Below are positions 26,040 to 35,131 of a stretch of DNA of 64,000 bases, piece by piece (the stretch's first letter is position 1; each line of letters begins with the position of its first letter). Location: assembly GCA_009782915.1 (NCBI GenBank), contig WRIC01000005.1, positions 40,898-104,897 of the forward strand, given 5' to 3'. The position numbers and the translations under genes were made by a program. The DNA comes from Propionibacteriaceae bacterium (GTDB lineage: Bacteria; Actinomycetota; Actinomycetes; Propionibacteriales; Propionibacteriaceae). The notes under the pieces are model-generated. The model had not been told where the DNA came from and searched no databases. It saw only the letters and a program-made list of their open reading frames with translations.

Positions 26040-26838
26040 CGGCCACCTCCGGTCCCAAACGGTACTGGACCCGAATCGCCAAGATAAACATCAGGGTAAA
26101 CACCGCAACGAAAGGCCAGAGCATCTGTGGTTTATCCCAAACCCAATACTGGTCGCACAGTGCAGCGCGGAAACTCGTGGCAAAGAAAGTCACCGGGTTG
26201 AACGCCAGCACCCACTGAACCCACGGTATGGCAATATCTGTCACATTGAAGATGATGCCCGACAGCCAAAATAGGGGCATGCTCATGGCTTTAATGAGAT
26301 TGTGGAAGTCGCGACTGATCGCTGACAGTGGTGATGTCGCCATCGACCATGTTGTCCAGAAAAGATACATTACGATCGCGATGATGGGGGCTTGCAGTGC
26401 GTAGATCGTGATCGGGGATTTCATCAGCACGATGAGAATAAGAACAATGATCTGGGTGAGGAGGAAAATCAGGAAGTTCGCGGCTGCGAAAAAGCTGGAG
26501 ATTACCGGGATGGGGAACCTGAGCCGATTCACTAGATAGGTGTAGCGGGTGTAGACGTTTGATCCGGAGGTGAGCATGTTCTGCATGAAAAACCACGGCA
26601 TGAGTCCAACAGTCAGCCACACAATAAACGGCACTCCACCAGATATGTCTCCCTTCCTTAAACCAACACTGATCGCAAACCAGAACACAAAGACATACAC
26701 CGCCGGTGTGATCAGCAACCACACCCATCCCAAGGCTGCACCTCGTACTTGTTTTTGTAATTCGGTTTTCGCTAACTGCCAAATCTGTGTACGCCAAACC
26801 CAGTTGTCGCGAAAGATGTCCCGAAGAGTACGACCCAT
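26029..26838 (-). CDS. tagG: Teichoic-acid-type ABC exporter permease
   Basis: 269 aa, ABC-2 family, with about six membrane segments beginning near residue 38 (WLLITPAVYVFVFWF) and the amphipathic N-terminal helix typical of TagG/RfbD permeases. It forms the polymer flippase with the adjacent ATPase. AAGGA precedes the ATG at 26838. It is the first gene of the four-gene operon (tagG, tagH, GT2, transferase copy 3); upstream lies a repeat-rich gap. Confidence 0.87.
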   Translation of the reverse strand: MGRTLRDIFRDNWVWRTQIWQLAKTELQKQVRGAALGWVWLLITPAVYVFVFWFAISVGLRKGDISGGVPFIVWLTVGLMPWFFMQNMLTSGSNVYTRYTYLVNRLRFPIPVISSFFAAANFLIFLLTQIIVLILIVLMKSPITIYALQAPIIAIVMYLFWTTWSMATSPLSAISRDFHNLIKAMSMPLFWLSGIIFNVTDIAIPWVQWVLAFNPVTFFATSFRAALCDQYWVWDKPQMLWPFVAVFTLMFILAIRVQYRLGPEVADVL

Positions 26839-26894
26839 GGATGATCCTTGTTTTTTGGCAATCGGCTACCTGCTCGCTAGCCGCATCGGATTTT

Positions 26895-27219
26895 ACCACG
26901 AGGAGGTCGAGAGGAGAGTATGCAAGCATCCACGGTGTCTCACCATTCAATGAAGCGCCTTGGATGCTTGCATGCTCTCCCGAGACCGACGAAGTGGTTG
27001 ACGAACGCAGTGAGGAACACCACGAGGAGGTCGAGAGGACCGTCCCCTCTTCTCGGAGAGGACCGTCCCCTCTTCTCGTGTGCGCGAAGTCGCAGAATCC
27101 AGAATCCACAGTTCGACTACTAGGTAGTCTGGACCCTGCGACTTCGCGCAGGGTGACAGAGGTAGTCGGGATTACTGGGTGGTCTGGACCCTGCGAGTCG
27201 CTTCGCTCCGCGGAATGAC
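26895..27219. repeat. Repeat-filled gap upstream of gyrB
   Basis: Between tagG and gyrB I see no gene. A near-perfect inverted repeat of about 19 nt (GAGAGTATGCAAGCATCCA at 26914-26932, partner near 26961-26980) forms a long hairpin. An ACCACGAGGAGGTCGAGAGGA unit occurs twice (about 26896 and 27020), and GAGGACCGTCCCCTCTTCTCG is duplicated near 27040-27080. A degenerate family A composite covers 27079-27157. A half element at 27181-27219 joins a CCCTGCGAGTCGC arm to a GCTCCGCGGAAT arm, that is, two different stem types. Confidence 0.8.
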
Positions 27220-27412
27220 AACGAATGGGGTCGGTGTGATTTGGTGCCTGTCCTGTTTATCACTCGGTTTGGTTCTCAGGGGTTGGAATCGGGGAGAGGT
27301 AGGGAAGTACGTATCACGTGCTTGATGGGCTCAGATTGGGGATTTCAGCCAGAAATCGGGGAGATAAGGTCAACAAGCCTGTGGAAAACCAACATAGATC
27401 ACTGTTTTCCGG

Positions 27413-27418
27413 TAGAAT
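27413..27418 (+). promoter_or_regulatory. Probable -10 box of gyrB
   Basis: TAGAAT lies 46 nt upstream of the gyrB ATG. Just upstream at 27379-27389 CTGTGGAAAAC resembles a one-mismatch DnaA box. No clear -35 box. Confidence 0.4.
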
Positions 27419-27464
27419 ATGGGGGTTAGATTTCCCCAGGAAAACCCGCGACTTCAGGAGACAG

Positions 27465-29516
27465 ATGCCGAGAGAATCAGAGCCCACAACTGGCGAGGAT
27501 GGGGAAGAGTTCACCGAGGTGGATGACACTATTCAACTCAGTGACGAACAAATCACCACCAAGGTTGATGAGGGTAGTTACGATGCTGATGCGATTACGG
27601 TCCTCGAGGGGTTGGAAGCTGTCCGCGTACGCCCTGCCATGTATATCGGTTCAACCGGTGAACGTGGGCTGCACCACCTGGTTTATGAGGTGGTGGATAA
27701 TGCTGTCGATGAGGCTCTCGCCGGCTACTGCGACCAGATCGATGTACGCATCCTCCCGGGTGGGGGGATCAAGGTCACTGACAATGGGCGTGGGATCCCT
27801 GTCTCGGAGCATCCCACTGAAAAGGTTTCTGCCCTCACGGTAGCGCTGACGAAACTCCACGCTGGTGGAAAATTCTCTGGTGAAGGATACAAGGTCTCCG
27901 GCGGCCTCCACGGGGTCGGGGTGTCCGTGGTCAACGCCCTGTCGACATCACTGGTGGCGGAAGTGAAACGCGACGGATACGTGTGGCGCCAGTCCTTCCA
28001 GTTGGGTGACCCGGATGCGCCCATTGAACGTGGGGAGCCCACCGATGAGTCAGGCACCTCCATCGAGTTCTATGCCTCCGGTGACATCTTCGAGACCACC
28101 ACGTACTCTTTTGAAACACTGGCGACACGCTTCCGCGAGATGGCCTTCCTCAACAAGGGTTTGACGATTTCGATCACCGATGAACGCCGCGACCATTTGG
28201 ATGAGGATGGAACCCAGGTTGCCACGATTTTTAGGTACGACCGTGGGCTGACCGACTATGTGCAGTATCTCACTGGCTCGAAGGAGACTATCCATCCGAC
28301 GATCATTGCCATGGACGCTCAGAATATTGAAGCGAACATGAGTCTCGAAGTGGCGATGCAATGGGCTAATGGGTACGCCGAATCGGTCCACACGTTTGCG
28401 AACACGATCAACACCCATGAGGGGGGAACCCACGAAGAGGGTTTCCGTGCTGCGTTGACGAACACTGTCAACAAGTGGGGGGAAACCTGGGGGCTTATCA
28501 AGAAACGTGAGGATCGTGTCTCAGGTGATGACATCCGCGAGGGGCTCACCACGATCTTGTCGATCAAGCTGTCCAACCCACAATTTGAGGGGCAAACCAA
28601 AGCCAAACTCGGCAACACTGAGGCTCGTTCTTTCGTACAGAAAGTGGTCAACGACCGTCTCAGTGACTGGTTTGAACAAAACCCCAATGAGGGTCGCGAC
28701 ATTATTCGCAAAGCCCAAGCAGCAGCCTCGGCCCGCCTGGCTGCCAGGAAGGCCCGCGATCTGGCCCGCTCCCGCAAAGGCTTGCTTGGTGGTGGTTCTC
28801 TTCCCGGCAAACTCGCCGACTGCCAGTCGAATTCCCCTGAAGAGTGTGAGATTTTCATTGTCGAGGGTGACTCTGCTGGTGGTTCAGCTAAGGGTGGGCG
28901 TAACCCGAAAACTCAGGCCATCCTTCCGTTGAGGGGAAAGATCCTCAACATTGAGAAAGCCACGATGGAGAAGATCCTGGCCAACCGCGAAGTTGAGGCG
29001 ATCATTAACGCCCTGGGTACGGGGGTTCATCAGGAGTTCGACCCGGACAGACTTCGCTACCACAAGATTGTTCTCATGGCGGATGCTGACGTGGATGGTG
29101 CCCACATCCGTACGCTCTTACTCACTTTGCTGTTTAGGTTCATGAAACCGCTCATCGACGCAGGTCATGTCTACTTAGCTCAGCCACCACTGTTCAGGAT
29201 TCGTTGGACGAATTCACCCCACGAGCTCGCCTACACCGATGATGAGCGCGACGAGATTCGTGAAAGCGGTTTAGCTGCGGGCAAGAAACTCCCCCAAGTC
29301 AATCCCATTCAGCGTTACAAAGGGCTGGGCGAGATGGATGCCTCAGATCTGTGGGAGACCACCATGGACCCTGAGCGCCGTACCCTGCTACAAATCACCC
29401 TCGACGATGCAGCAGCGGCTTCGGATATGTTCTCCATTCTCATGGGTGAGGATGTTGATCAACGCCGCTCCTTTATCCAACGCAACGCTAAAGATGTCCG
29501 TTTCCTCGATATCTGA
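27465..29516 (+). CDS. gyrB: DNA gyrase subunit B
   Basis: ATPase subunit of gyrase (A2B2), which introduces negative supercoils. 683 aa from ATG 27465 with AGGAGA upstream; a 49-residue upstream extension is open but unsupported. GHKL ATPase motifs are seen ([35 protein letters not shown]). The TOPRIM acidic motif [13 protein letters not shown], the [12 protein letters not shown] segment and DADVDGAHI follow. The gene directly precedes gyrA. Unusually for an actinobacterium, dnaA-dnaN-recF are not upstream; a glycopolymer operon and repeats are. Confidence 0.97.
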   Translation: MPRESEPTTGEDGEEFTEVDDTIQLSDEQITTKVDEGSYDADAITVLEGLEAVRVRPAMYIGSTGERGLHHLVYEVVDNAVDEALAGYCDQIDVRILPGGGIKVTDNGRGIPVSEHPTEKVSALTVALTKLHAGGKFSGEGYKVSGGLHGVGVSVVNALSTSLVAEVKRDGYVWRQSFQLGDPDAPIERGEPTDESGTSIEFYASGDIFETTTYSFETLATRFREMAFLNKGLTISITDERRDHLDEDGTQVATIFRYDRGLTDYVQYLTGSKETIHPTIIAMDAQNIEANMSLEVAMQWANGYAESVHTFANTINTHEGGTHEEGFRAALTNTVNKWGETWGLIKKREDRVSGDDIREGLTTILSIKLSNPQFEGQTKAKLGNTEARSFVQKVVNDRLSDWFEQNPNEGRDIIRKAQAAASARLAARKARDLARSRKGLLGGGSLPGKLADCQSNSPEECEIFIVEGDSAGGSAKGGRNPKTQAILPLRGKILNIEKATMEKILANREVEAIINALGTGVHQEFDPDRLRYHKIVLMADADVDGAHIRTLLLTLLFRFMKPLIDAGHVYLAQPPLFRIRWTNSPHELAYTDDERDEIRESGLAAGKKLPQVNPIQRYKGLGEMDASDLWETTMDPERRTLLQITLDDAAAASDMFSILMGEDVDQRRSFIQRNAKDVRFLDI

Positions 29517-29537
29517 GTGAAGAAAGAAGATTCCAAC

Positions 29538-32231
29538 ATGGCTGATGATCCCTTGGATCTCGATAATGAGTTAGAAACCCCCGAAGCTGAAGACCAGGGG
29601 TTGTCGGCCTCGGCTCTCACCGGAAAGACCGAGGCCATCGACCTGAACACCGAGATTCAACGGTCCTACCTGGACTATGCGATGTCGGTGATTGTTGGTC
29701 GCGCCCTTCCGGACGTACGCGATGGGCTCAAACCTGTGCATCGCCGTGTGATCTATGCCATGTACGACGGTGGTTATCGCCCTGATCGTGGATGGCATAA
29801 GTGTTCGCGTGTGGTTGGTGAAGTCATGGGTAACTATCACCCTCACGGTGACTCGGCGATCTACGACACCTTGGTTCGCCTGACGCAGCCATGGGCGATG
29901 CGTCATCCGCTGGTTGCCGGTCAAGGAAACTTCGGCTCACCGGGTAACGACCGCGCGGCTGCTATGCGATACACCGAGTGCAAGATGGCCCCTCTCGCCA
30001 TGGAGATGGTCCGCGATATCACTGAGGATACTGTTGATTTCCAGCCCAACTACGACAACCGTGAATCAGAACCCACAGTATTGCCTGCACGTTTCCCGAA
30101 TCTGCTGGTCAACGGCAGTACGGGCATTGCTGTGGGGATGGCCACGAATATTCCCACCCATAATCTGCGTGAGGTCAATGACGCTGTCCAATGGTTCCTG
30201 CACAACCCCGAGGCTTCCACTGAGGAATTGCTGAACGCTGCTATTGCTCGAATCAAGGGACCCGATTTCCCTGGTGCTGGTCTGATCGTGGGACGCAAGG
30301 GCATCGAGGATGCCTACCGTACGGGTCGTGGCTTGGTCACGATGCGCGCGGTTATTGAGATCGAAGAGGAGGGTGGCCACACGAATCTGGTGGTCACCGA
30401 GTTGCCCTACATGTGTAACCCCGACAATTTGGCGGTGAAGATCGCTGAACTGGTGAACTCGGGGAAGCTCACGGGTATCGCCGACATTCGCGACGACACT
30501 TCTGCGCGTACTGGGCAAAGACTGGTCATCCAGCTCAAGCGGGATGCTCAACCTCGCGTGGTGATGAACAACCTCTACAAGCACACCCCCCTGCAGGACA
30601 CCTTCGGCTGCAATATGCTCGCCCTAGTCGACGCTGTCCCGCGGACCCTGCGCCTGGATCAGTTCATTTCCTACTGGGTGAAACACCAGATCGAGGTCAT
30701 TCAGCGCCGTACCCAATTCCGTATTAATCAAGCCGAGCGCAACGCCCACTTGTGGAGGGGGTACGTCGCTGCCCTCGACCAGTTGGATGCGGTGATCGCG
30801 CTCATCCGCGGATCGAAGGATGCTGAGATCGCCAAACAGGGGCTCATGGACCTGTTGACCTATGTGGACCCTGCCACGGGCAAAGAGCGCCACATTGATG
30901 AGGATCAGGCCACAGCAATCCTTGATCTTCAGTGGCGTCGCTTGGCGGCGATGGAGCGCCAGCGCATCATCGATCGCCTTGCTGAACTGGAGCGTGTGAT
31001 TGCTGATTTGCGCGAGATTCTTGCCTCCGATGAGCGTCAGCGTCAGATCATTGGTTCAGAGTTGCAGGACATTGTCGACAAGTACGGCGATGAGCGTCGT
31101 ACGCGCATTATCTCTGCTGATGGTGATCTGTCGGATGAGGATCTGATCCCCCGCGAAGATGTGGTGGTCACGATCACCCATGGTGGATATGCCAAGAGAA
31201 CCAAGGCTGATCTGTATCGTCTCCAAAAGCGTGGGGGCAAAGGCGTCAAGGGTGCCACGTTGAGAGCTGATGATGAGGTTGCCCACCTGTTTACCACCAA
31301 TTCACACCAGTGGTTGCTCTTTTTCACTACGAAGGGCCGGGTTTATCGTACGAAGGTGTGGCAACTCCCGGAGGGCGGACGGGAGGCCAAGGGCGGTCAT
31401 GTCGCTGGTTTGTTGAGTTTCGCTCCCGATGAGAAGATCGCCCAGGTGTTGACTCTGGGCTCGTACGCCGATGCCCAATATCTTTTGCTTGCCACTCGTC
31501 GAGGCTTGGTCAAGAAAACCGATCTCACTCAGTATGATTCCCCACGCCAGGCTGGGCTCATTGCTGTGAATTTCCGTGACGAGGATGATGAGCTCATTGG
31601 CGCTGGATTGTGTAATGCCGACGATGACGTTCTCCTCATCTCCATCAAAGGCCAGTCGATTCGTTTCACCGCTGATGATGACCAATTACGTCCGATGGGT
31701 CGCGCCACCTCTGGGGTCACAGGCATGAGATTCCGCGAAGGCGATGCTTTGTTGTCGATGGCTGTTGTCGGTTCGGGTACGGGCGAGGATGATCGTTTTG
31801 TGTTCACGGTGACCGATGGTGGTTTCGCGAAACGTACGACAGTGTCCGAGTATCGCAGACAGGGCCGTGGGGGTCTGGGGATCAAGGCCATGAAACTCAA
31901 TGAGGACCGCGGACAACTGGTGGGTGGTCTCATTGTCGAGCAGGCCGATGAAGTGATCGCGATCAAAACCTCAGGGCAGATTATTCGCTCCTGTGTCGAG
32001 GATGTTGCTGTCAAAGGCCGCGACACGATGGGCGTGAAATTCGTGGGTTTGCGAGGCGATGATCAGGTGGCAGCGATTGCTTTGTACCCAGACACTTCCG
32101 AGAGTATCGAGGATGGCGACGATGAGAGCCCTGAGGATGGGGCTGGCGACACTGAGAGTGTCTCCGGCGGTGACGACCCTCAGGTGAGCATTGGACAAGG
32201 CGATATAGATCAGAATACGGTAGAGTCGTGA
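29538..32231 (+). CDS. gyrA: DNA gyrase subunit A
   Basis: Breaks and rejoins DNA in the gyrase complex. 897 aa. The quinolone-resistance region reads [14 protein letters not shown] with Ser106 and Asp110 (E. coli 83 and 87 positions), the usual susceptible residues, and the catalytic Tyr is in RYTECKM. The beta-pinwheel domain carries the GyrA box [10 protein letters not shown]. The tail (about 850-897) is acidic. I chose ATG 29538 with AGAAAGAAG upstream; a GTG at 29517 directly after the gyrB stop is possible. gyrBA is an operon. Confidence 0.97.
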   Translation: MADDPLDLDNELETPEAEDQGLSASALTGKTEAIDLNTEIQRSYLDYAMSVIVGRALPDVRDGLKPVHRRVIYAMYDGGYRPDRGWHKCSRVVGEVMGNYHPHGDSAIYDTLVRLTQPWAMRHPLVAGQGNFGSPGNDRAAAMRYTECKMAPLAMEMVRDITEDTVDFQPNYDNRESEPTVLPARFPNLLVNGSTGIAVGMATNIPTHNLREVNDAVQWFLHNPEASTEELLNAAIARIKGPDFPGAGLIVGRKGIEDAYRTGRGLVTMRAVIEIEEEGGHTNLVVTELPYMCNPDNLAVKIAELVNSGKLTGIADIRDDTSARTGQRLVIQLKRDAQPRVVMNNLYKHTPLQDTFGCNMLALVDAVPRTLRLDQFISYWVKHQIEVIQRRTQFRINQAERNAHLWRGYVAALDQLDAVIALIRGSKDAEIAKQGLMDLLTYVDPATGKERHIDEDQATAILDLQWRRLAAMERQRIIDRLAELERVIADLREILASDERQRQIIGSELQDIVDKYGDERRTRIISADGDLSDEDLIPREDVVVTITHGGYAKRTKADLYRLQKRGGKGVKGATLRADDEVAHLFTTNSHQWLLFFTTKGRVYRTKVWQLPEGGREAKGGHVAGLLSFAPDEKIAQVLTLGSYADAQYLLLATRRGLVKKTDLTQYDSPRQAGLIAVNFRDEDDELIGAGLCNADDDVLLISIKGQSIRFTADDDQLRPMGRATSGVTGMRFREGDALLSMAVVGSGTGEDDRFVFTVTDGGFAKRTTVSEYRRQGRGGLGIKAMKLNEDRGQLVGGLIVEQADEVIAIKTSGQIIRSCVEDVAVKGRDTMGVKFVGLRGDDQVAAIALYPDTSESIEDGDDESPEDGAGDTESVSGGDDPQVSIGQGDIDQNTVES

Positions 32232-32319
32232 AATGCCGCGGTTCGAACTGACCCGGTTTTCGATGGACATTGAATCACCACAGTGGTGACATGATCACTG
32301 GAAGAGCAGGAGTTCTGTG

Positions 32320-33177
32320 ATGAATAGCGGGCAAACGGGTTCAACCGAGCCAGGTGGCGTCGGCAAGAGTATCACCCAGAGTTTCATCAATCGCGTGAAC
32401 AGGATGAAGGGTGACCTTGACCCTGAGATTGAGATGGCTTCCCCTGTGGCTCCACCATCTGCTCCCGCGGAAACACCCGTCGAGGTTCCTGCCGCCAGTG
32501 TTGATCTTCCCACCCCTGCCGTTGCCGCCACACCCGTTGAGGCGCCAGCGGTGTCTTCCCCAAGCGCACCTGAGGTTTCACCTCTGGGGCAACCCAATCT
32601 GTCTGCCCCTGCGGTTGATGTTGCCCCAGCAGTCACTCTCGGTGGCCTGAAGTCGGCTTCCGAGGCGACAACTGCGGAGGCCACTGGTTTGATGGATCCT
32701 CCACCTGAGATGAAAACTGCTGAAAAGAAACCACCGAAAGAACCCAAAAAACCGAGGGAACCCAAGCCCACAGTGGCTTCCACGACTGTTTCGAAAACCA
32801 CTCGCCAAACTCGTCGTGCCCGTTTGAGGATTTCGCGAGTCGACCCCTGGTCGGTGATGAAAACCGCTCTGTTGTTTGGGGTTGCCGGGTGGATCATGTT
32901 CATTGTTGCCACATGGATTGTGTTCGCAGTGTTGGATATGACTGGTCTCTATGAAGCCATTAATGACACTGTTGCCCAGATTTTTGCCTCCCCGGATCGT
33001 ACTGAAGACTTCAACATCCGCGAATACATCAACACCACCCGTGCCACAGCACTTGCTGCCCTCGTGGGTGCGGTCAATGTCGTCATCATGACAGCCCTGG
33101 CCACCATCTTCGCCTTCCTCTATAACCTCACCGCCGTCGTCATGGGCGGCATCGAGGTAACAATGGCAGAGGATTAA
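32320..33177 (+). CDS. DUF3566 membrane protein
   Basis: 285 aa. A long Pro/Ala/Glu-rich N-terminal region (about 40-160), basic near its end, precedes a DUF3566 domain with two membrane segments (about 182-207 and 243-275) starting RISRVDPWSVMKTALLFG. This protein follows gyrA in most actinobacteria, which supports both the assignment and the phylum call. Its function is not established. The ATG follows CAGGAG. The tRNA-Ile/tRNA-Ala genes that often come next are absent. Confidence 0.88.
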   Translation: MNSGQTGSTEPGGVGKSITQSFINRVNRMKGDLDPEIEMASPVAPPSAPAETPVEVPAASVDLPTPAVAATPVEAPAVSSPSAPEVSPLGQPNLSAPAVDVAPAVTLGGLKSASEATTAEATGLMDPPPEMKTAEKKPPKEPKKPREPKPTVASTTVSKTTRQTRRARLRISRVDPWSVMKTALLFGVAGWIMFIVATWIVFAVLDMTGLYEAINDTVAQIFASPDRTEDFNIREYINTTRATALAALVGAVNVVIMTALATIFAFLYNLTAVVMGGIEVTMAED

Positions 33178-33210
33178 TAGTCACAACACCGGTGGAGAGT
33201 CTCTGCCATT

Positions 33211-33240
33211 GTTATCCTGCGCGAAGTCGCAGGATCCATA
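33211..33240. repeat. Family A half element
   Basis: Single stem GTTATCCTGCG ... CGCAGGATCC between the convergent DUF3566 and histidine kinase genes. The arm pair ATCCTGCG/CGCAGGAT differs from the ACCCTGCG and ATTCTGCG types but pairs perfectly. Confidence 0.7.
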
Positions 33241-33260
33241 GTTATCACCGAGGATTAATC

Positions 33261-34310
33261 TCACAACACCGGAAAACTCAGCGCAAAGGTCGTACCAAGG
33301 TCGGAGGTTTCCTCCACAACAAGATCCCCGCCGAAACGCTGGGCTACCTCCGAGGACAGGGCCAATCCCAGCCCGAAACTGCGCTTGTGCCCGGACTCCC
33401 TGCCATGGGAGAAACGCTCAAAAAGTCGATCGGGGTCTACCCCTGAGATCCCTGGGCCATGATCACGTACCCGAATCACAATAGAGGTATCCCAGATCTC
33501 AGAAGACACCTCCACCACAGAACCGGCCGGGGAATGCTGGATGGCATTGTCGATGATCGCCACCACGGCACGATTGAGTGAATTAGGGGGGACCGCCACC
33601 TCAACATTGTCGATGTCGCCGAGTTGGATCTTCACCTCAGATTGTTCTCCGAGAGCATCCAGTGACTTGACCGCCGTGGCCAGAGCCTCCCCCACCGAGG
33701 TTTTCACCTCTGGTCCGATGTTTTCACCCTCCACAGTCAGCAACATGTCGTCCAAGACATTCGCCATGTTGATGGTGTCCTGCTGGAGCTGGTCAATCAC
33801 CTCATCAAGGGGTTTGCCGGCCTCCAACCGCCGCGACAGAATCTGCACCCGCGACGACAACGTTGTCAAAGGGGTACGCAGTTCATGACTGGCATCAGCC
33901 ACAAAATGGCGTTGGAGCCGAAGTGCTTGACCCAGGGGTTGAACAGCGCGTCTGGCCATCATCCAAGCCACAAAAGGAGTGAACACCAAAGAGATCAGGG
34001 CAATGATAGACACCGTCCAAATCACATCATTAGCGCTCAACCAGCCGTACTTGGGTGGGGGAGGATTCGAAGGGTCGGAAGGGATTTCGAGAGGTACGGC
34101 TGTTGTTGCCGCAATAGCGATCAAAGCCAAGCACCCTAATAGAACAATCGAAGCCGTGGCAGCAGCCACCGCCGTACCCACAGACAGGGCTGCTTCGCGT
34201 ACCTTCTCATCGTCGGTGGATGGGTGGATTTTCTTCTTTTTCTTAGAACCGGGGTTCTCTGAGGCGGATAATGACCGCGCCTGCCTCTTGGTCAACCGAG
34301 CATCACTCAT
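33261..34310 (-). CDS. Sensor histidine kinase
   Basis: 349 aa. A Lys-rich N-terminus precedes two membrane segments (about 45-68 and 97-118) with a short Pro-rich external loop. The HisKA H-box is ASHELRTPLTTLS; HATPase motifs are the N-box DNAIQHSP, G1 DHGPGI and G2 GLGLALS. The outer loop of about 28 residues is too small for a ligand-binding domain, so membrane or internal signals are likely. The start overlaps the response regulator stop by 4 nt (ATGA), making a matched pair. Signal and targets unknown. Confidence 0.92.
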   Translation of the reverse strand: MSDARLTKRQARSLSASENPGSKKKKKIHPSTDDEKVREAALSVGTAVAAATASIVLLGCLALIAIAATTAVPLEIPSDPSNPPPPKYGWLSANDVIWTVSIIALISLVFTPFVAWMMARRAVQPLGQALRLQRHFVADASHELRTPLTTLSSRVQILSRRLEAGKPLDEVIDQLQQDTINMANVLDDMLLTVEGENIGPEVKTSVGEALATAVKSLDALGEQSEVKIQLGDIDNVEVAVPPNSLNRAVVAIIDNAIQHSPAGSVVEVSSEIWDTSIVIRVRDHGPGISGVDPDRLFERFSHGRESGHKRSFGLGLALSSEVAQRFGGDLVVEETSDLGTTFALSFPVL

Positions 34311-34966
34311 GAACCCAACCCCAGCCGGTAACCCTGCGAGCGGACAGTCTCGATAATTCCATGATCGGTTTTGCGCCGAATATAGTGAACATAGGTGTCC
34401 ACGGTTCCTGGGGTGTCATCGGGGGAGAAAATCGTTGAGAGTATTTCGGTGCGAGAAAAAATATGTTCTGGGGATTCTGCGAGCAAAGCCAGCAAAGCGG
34501 TCTCGGTGGATGTCAGCGACACACGTTCACCATAGGGATCATAAAGCGACTGTGTCTCAGCAACCAGCAACCAGTCCCCCACATAGGTTTTACCAGTCTC
34601 AGCAGCAAACCCCCGGCGCAGGGCCCGCAATCGTGCCAGAAGTTCATCAAAATCAAAGGGCTTGGTCAGATAGTCATTTGCTCCACCATCAAGACCTGAG
34701 ACACGATCATCAATGGATCCCAACGCTGTCAGCATCAGTACGGGGGTGGTGATCCCTGCACGGCGTACCGAACGAATCACCTCCACCCCATCCATCCCCG
34801 GCAGACGGCGATCCATGAGCATCAGGTCATAGTGGGTATGGAGGGCCATCTCCAGCCCATCCTCCCCGGTGGAAGCATGATCCACCGTGTAGTGATCCTG
34901 GAGTACCTCCACCACCATGTCCGCAATCGAAGCATCATCTTCAATGAACAGCAACCGATCATTCAT
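34307..34966 (-). CDS. OmpR-family response regulator
   Basis: 219 aa. The receiver domain has acidic residues in FIEDDAS, the phospho-acceptor Asp in LMLMDRRLPGMDG and the conserved Lys in TKPFDFDELLAR. The C-terminal winged helix (LTSTETALLALLAE ... RTEILSTIF ... VDTYVHYIRRK) binds DNA. Two in-frame ATGs exist (34972 and 34966); a TAGAAT box 7 nt before 34966 supports a leaderless start there. It is divergent from nifJ, with a family B hairpin between them, so it could control nifJ; that is only positional. Confidence 0.92.
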   Translation of the reverse strand: MNDRLLFIEDDASIADMVVEVLQDHYTVDHASTGEDGLEMALHTHYDLMLMDRRLPGMDGVEVIRSVRRAGITTPVLMLTALGSIDDRVSGLDGGANDYLTKPFDFDELLARLRALRRGFAAETGKTYVGDWLLVAETQSLYDPYGERVSLTSTETALLALLAESPEHIFSRTEILSTIFSPDDTPGTVDTYVHYIRRKTDHGIIETVRSQGYRLGLGS

Positions 34967-34973
34967 ACCCATG

Positions 34974-34979
34974 ATTCTA
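34974..34979 (-). promoter_or_regulatory. -10 box of leaderless response-regulator promoter
   Basis: TAGAAT on the minus strand, 7 nt from the ATG at 34966, without a ribosome site. The region where a -35 box would fall lies inside the adjacent family B hairpin. Confidence 0.5.
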
Positions 34980-34988
34980 TCCCCGGGC

Positions 34989-35045
34989 AAAAAGGGGACG
35001 GGGCGTTTGTCACATAGGGTGTGACAAACGCCCCGTCCCCTTTTT
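34989..35045. repeat. Long perfect family B hairpin in a divergent promoter region
   Basis: Two 26-nt perfectly complementary arms (left 34989-35014, right 35020-35045) surround a 5-nt loop. The arm contains AAGGGGACGGGGCGTTTGTC. It lies between the divergently transcribed response regulator and nifJ. It also runs into T-runs on both strands, so it could work as a terminator in either direction or as a cruciform-forming regulatory site. Confidence 0.85.
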
Positions 35046-35076
35046 TGTCACGCACGTGGGCGCGGGGGAAAAAGTG

Positions 35077-35096
35077 GTAAAGTCACGTAAAGTCAC
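35077..35096 (+). promoter_or_regulatory. Tandem GTAAAGTCAC repeat upstream of nifJ
   Basis: Two adjacent copies of the 10-mer GTAAAGTCAC, one helical turn apart, 36 nt before the nifJ start. The second copy includes a TAAAGT sequence that could be the -10 box. The arrangement fits an operator for a dimeric regulator, possibly the neighbouring response regulator. Confidence 0.4.
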
Positions 35097-35131
35097 TACT
35101 GGTTAAAACAACCCACCAGGAAGGTATTGTG

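Noticed and set aside
27318..27464. 49-codon N-terminal extension of gyrB
   Set aside because: Contains the probable promoter; the ATG at 27465 has a ribosome site and normal GyrB length.
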